From positions 1 to 5,606 of the forward strand of contig CAMLJW010000357.1 of assembly GCA_946480485.1 (NCBI GenBank): a DNA stretch of 5,606 nucleotides, in the 5' to 3' direction. A program made the translations under genes and the position numbers. How positions within the stretch are numbered: position 1 is the stretch's first letter; every line of letters begins with the position of its first letter. Source of the DNA: an uncultured Streptomyces sp. (lineage in GTDB: Bacteria > Actinomycetota > Actinomycetes > Streptomycetales > Streptomycetaceae). Shown here one piece after another: positions 4,875 to 5,606 of this stretch. Under the pieces are notes generated by a model. That model was not told the DNA's origin. It saw only the letters and a program-made list of their open reading frames with translations, and searched no databases.

Positions 4875-5564
4875 TCAGTGCTGGTAGCCGTAGACACCGC
4901 GCGCCTGGTCGCGGACTAGACGGCCCATTTCCAGCTCGATGACGCGCTTGCGCATCTGGTCCACGATGTTCTGGTCGTGGGTCGCCATCACCACGGTCGT
5001 GCCCGTCCGGTTGATGCGGTCGAGCAGCTTCATGATGCCGACGGAGGTCTGCGGGTCGAGGTTTCCGGTCGGTTCGTCGGCGATCAGCAGCTTCGGCCGG
5101 TTGACGAAGGCGCGCGCGATGGCCACACGCTGCTGCTCACCGCCGGAGAGCTCGCCCGGCATCCTGCCGTCCTTGCCGCCCAGCCCCACCAGGTCGAGCA
5201 CCTGGGGCACGGACTTGCGGATCTCGCCGCGCGACTTGCCGATGACCTCCTGTGCGAAGGCGACGTTCTCACCGACCGTCTTGTTCGGCAGCAGCCGGAA
5301 GTCCTGGAACACCGTCCCCAGCTGGCGGCGCATCTGCGGCACTTTCCAGTTGGAGACGCGCGCGAGGTCCTTGCCCAGGACGTGCACCTGGCCGTGGCTG
5401 GCGCGCTCCTCACGGAGGACCAACCGCAGGAAAGTGGACTTTCCGGAACCGGAGGAACCCACCAGGAACACGAACTCGCCCTTCTCGACCTCGAGGGTGA
5501 CATCCCTGAGGCCGGGGCGGGTCTGCAAGGGGTAGACCATGGAGACGATGACGAAACGGAACAC
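4875..5564 (-). CDS. ftsE: Cell division ATP-binding protein FtsE
   Basis: FtsE is the cytoplasmic ATPase of the FtsEX complex. The 229-residue length is standard, and all ABC motifs are present: A-loop Tyr11, Walker [10 protein letters not shown] (36-44), Q-loop Gln87 in VFQDFR, signature LSGGEQQR (139-146), Walker B LLIADE (159-164), D-loop NLD (168-170) and switch His196 in ATHDQ. The GTG at 5564 is chosen because it gives the family's usual length before the first strand. The frame stays open upstream to the window edge, and only a weak GGTGG precedes the start. ATG at codon 9 is possible but would remove the first strand and sits only two residues before the A-loop. The first 14 codons are odd: Phe2, Val5, Ile6, Met9 and Leu13 replace residues I recall as Ile, Asp, Asn, Lys and Lys in Streptomyces FtsE, and Met212 replaces Lys. 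The rest is highly conserved. ftsX follows after 45 bases. Confidence 0.97.
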   Translation of the reverse strand: MFRFVIVSMVYPLQTRPGLRDVTLEVEKGEFVFLVGSSGSGKSTFLRLVLREERASHGQVHVLGKDLARVSNWKVPQMRRQLGTVFQDFRLLPNKTVGENVAFAQEVIGKSRGEIRKSVPQVLDLVGLGGKDGRMPGELSGGEQQRVAIARAFVNRPKLLIADEPTGNLDPQTSVGIMKLLDRINRTGTTVVMATHDQNIVDQMRKRVIELEMGRLVRDQARGVYGYQH

Positions 5565-5606
5565 GGAACCACCACGGCTCGCCCCGGGAAGCTGAGCGAG
5601 ACCAAA

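Noticed and set aside
4341..4919. Plus-strand open frame of 192 codons over ftsX
   Set aside because: Antisense reading of a well-defined ftsX gene, with repetitive Val/Leu/Asp/Arg composition and no motifs.

Overview
This is a high-GC actinobacterial chromosome segment, almost certainly Streptomyces or a close relative. The reasons are strong G/C bias at third codon positions, the gene order ftsE-ftsX-S41 protease-smpB-ssrA, and the characteristic protein sequences. All confident genes lie on the minus strand, so transcription reads from high to low coordinates.

Right part (5606 to 2181): a compact cluster of ftsE (ABC ATPase), ftsX (membrane partner), a PDZ/S41 C-terminal processing protease and smpB, with gaps of 45, 66 and 18 bases. 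FtsEX links cell division to peptidoglycan hydrolase control, and the protease is exported or membrane-anchored. SmpB is the protein partner of tmRNA. Two inverted repeats sit in the gaps: one between ftsX and the protease gene, and one that pairs the protease stop codon region with the smpB start codon.

Middle (2180 to 1578): a 154-base spacer with a degenerate triplicated 20-mer and a weak promoter candidate, then ssrA (tmRNA, 2026 to 1634), then a strong intrinsic terminator. SmpB and tmRNA together run trans-translation, the rescue of stalled ribosomes. The tmRNA body looks intact, but the tag it encodes reads ADTKCDSPDAYALCV. It lacks the near-universal C-terminal Ala-Ala degron. This is the most unusual signal in the window.

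Left-middle (1577 to 941): about 640 bases with no intact gene. Coding-like segments on the plus strand change frame and look like a decayed gene. A candidate promoter for the next minus-strand gene lies at its left edge.

Left (940 to 1): a lipoprotein gene with a good Shine-Dalgarno sequence, followed by a secreted-protein gene that starts in a 4-base ATGA overlap and runs off the window. Both are probably co-expressed cell-surface proteins of unknown function.
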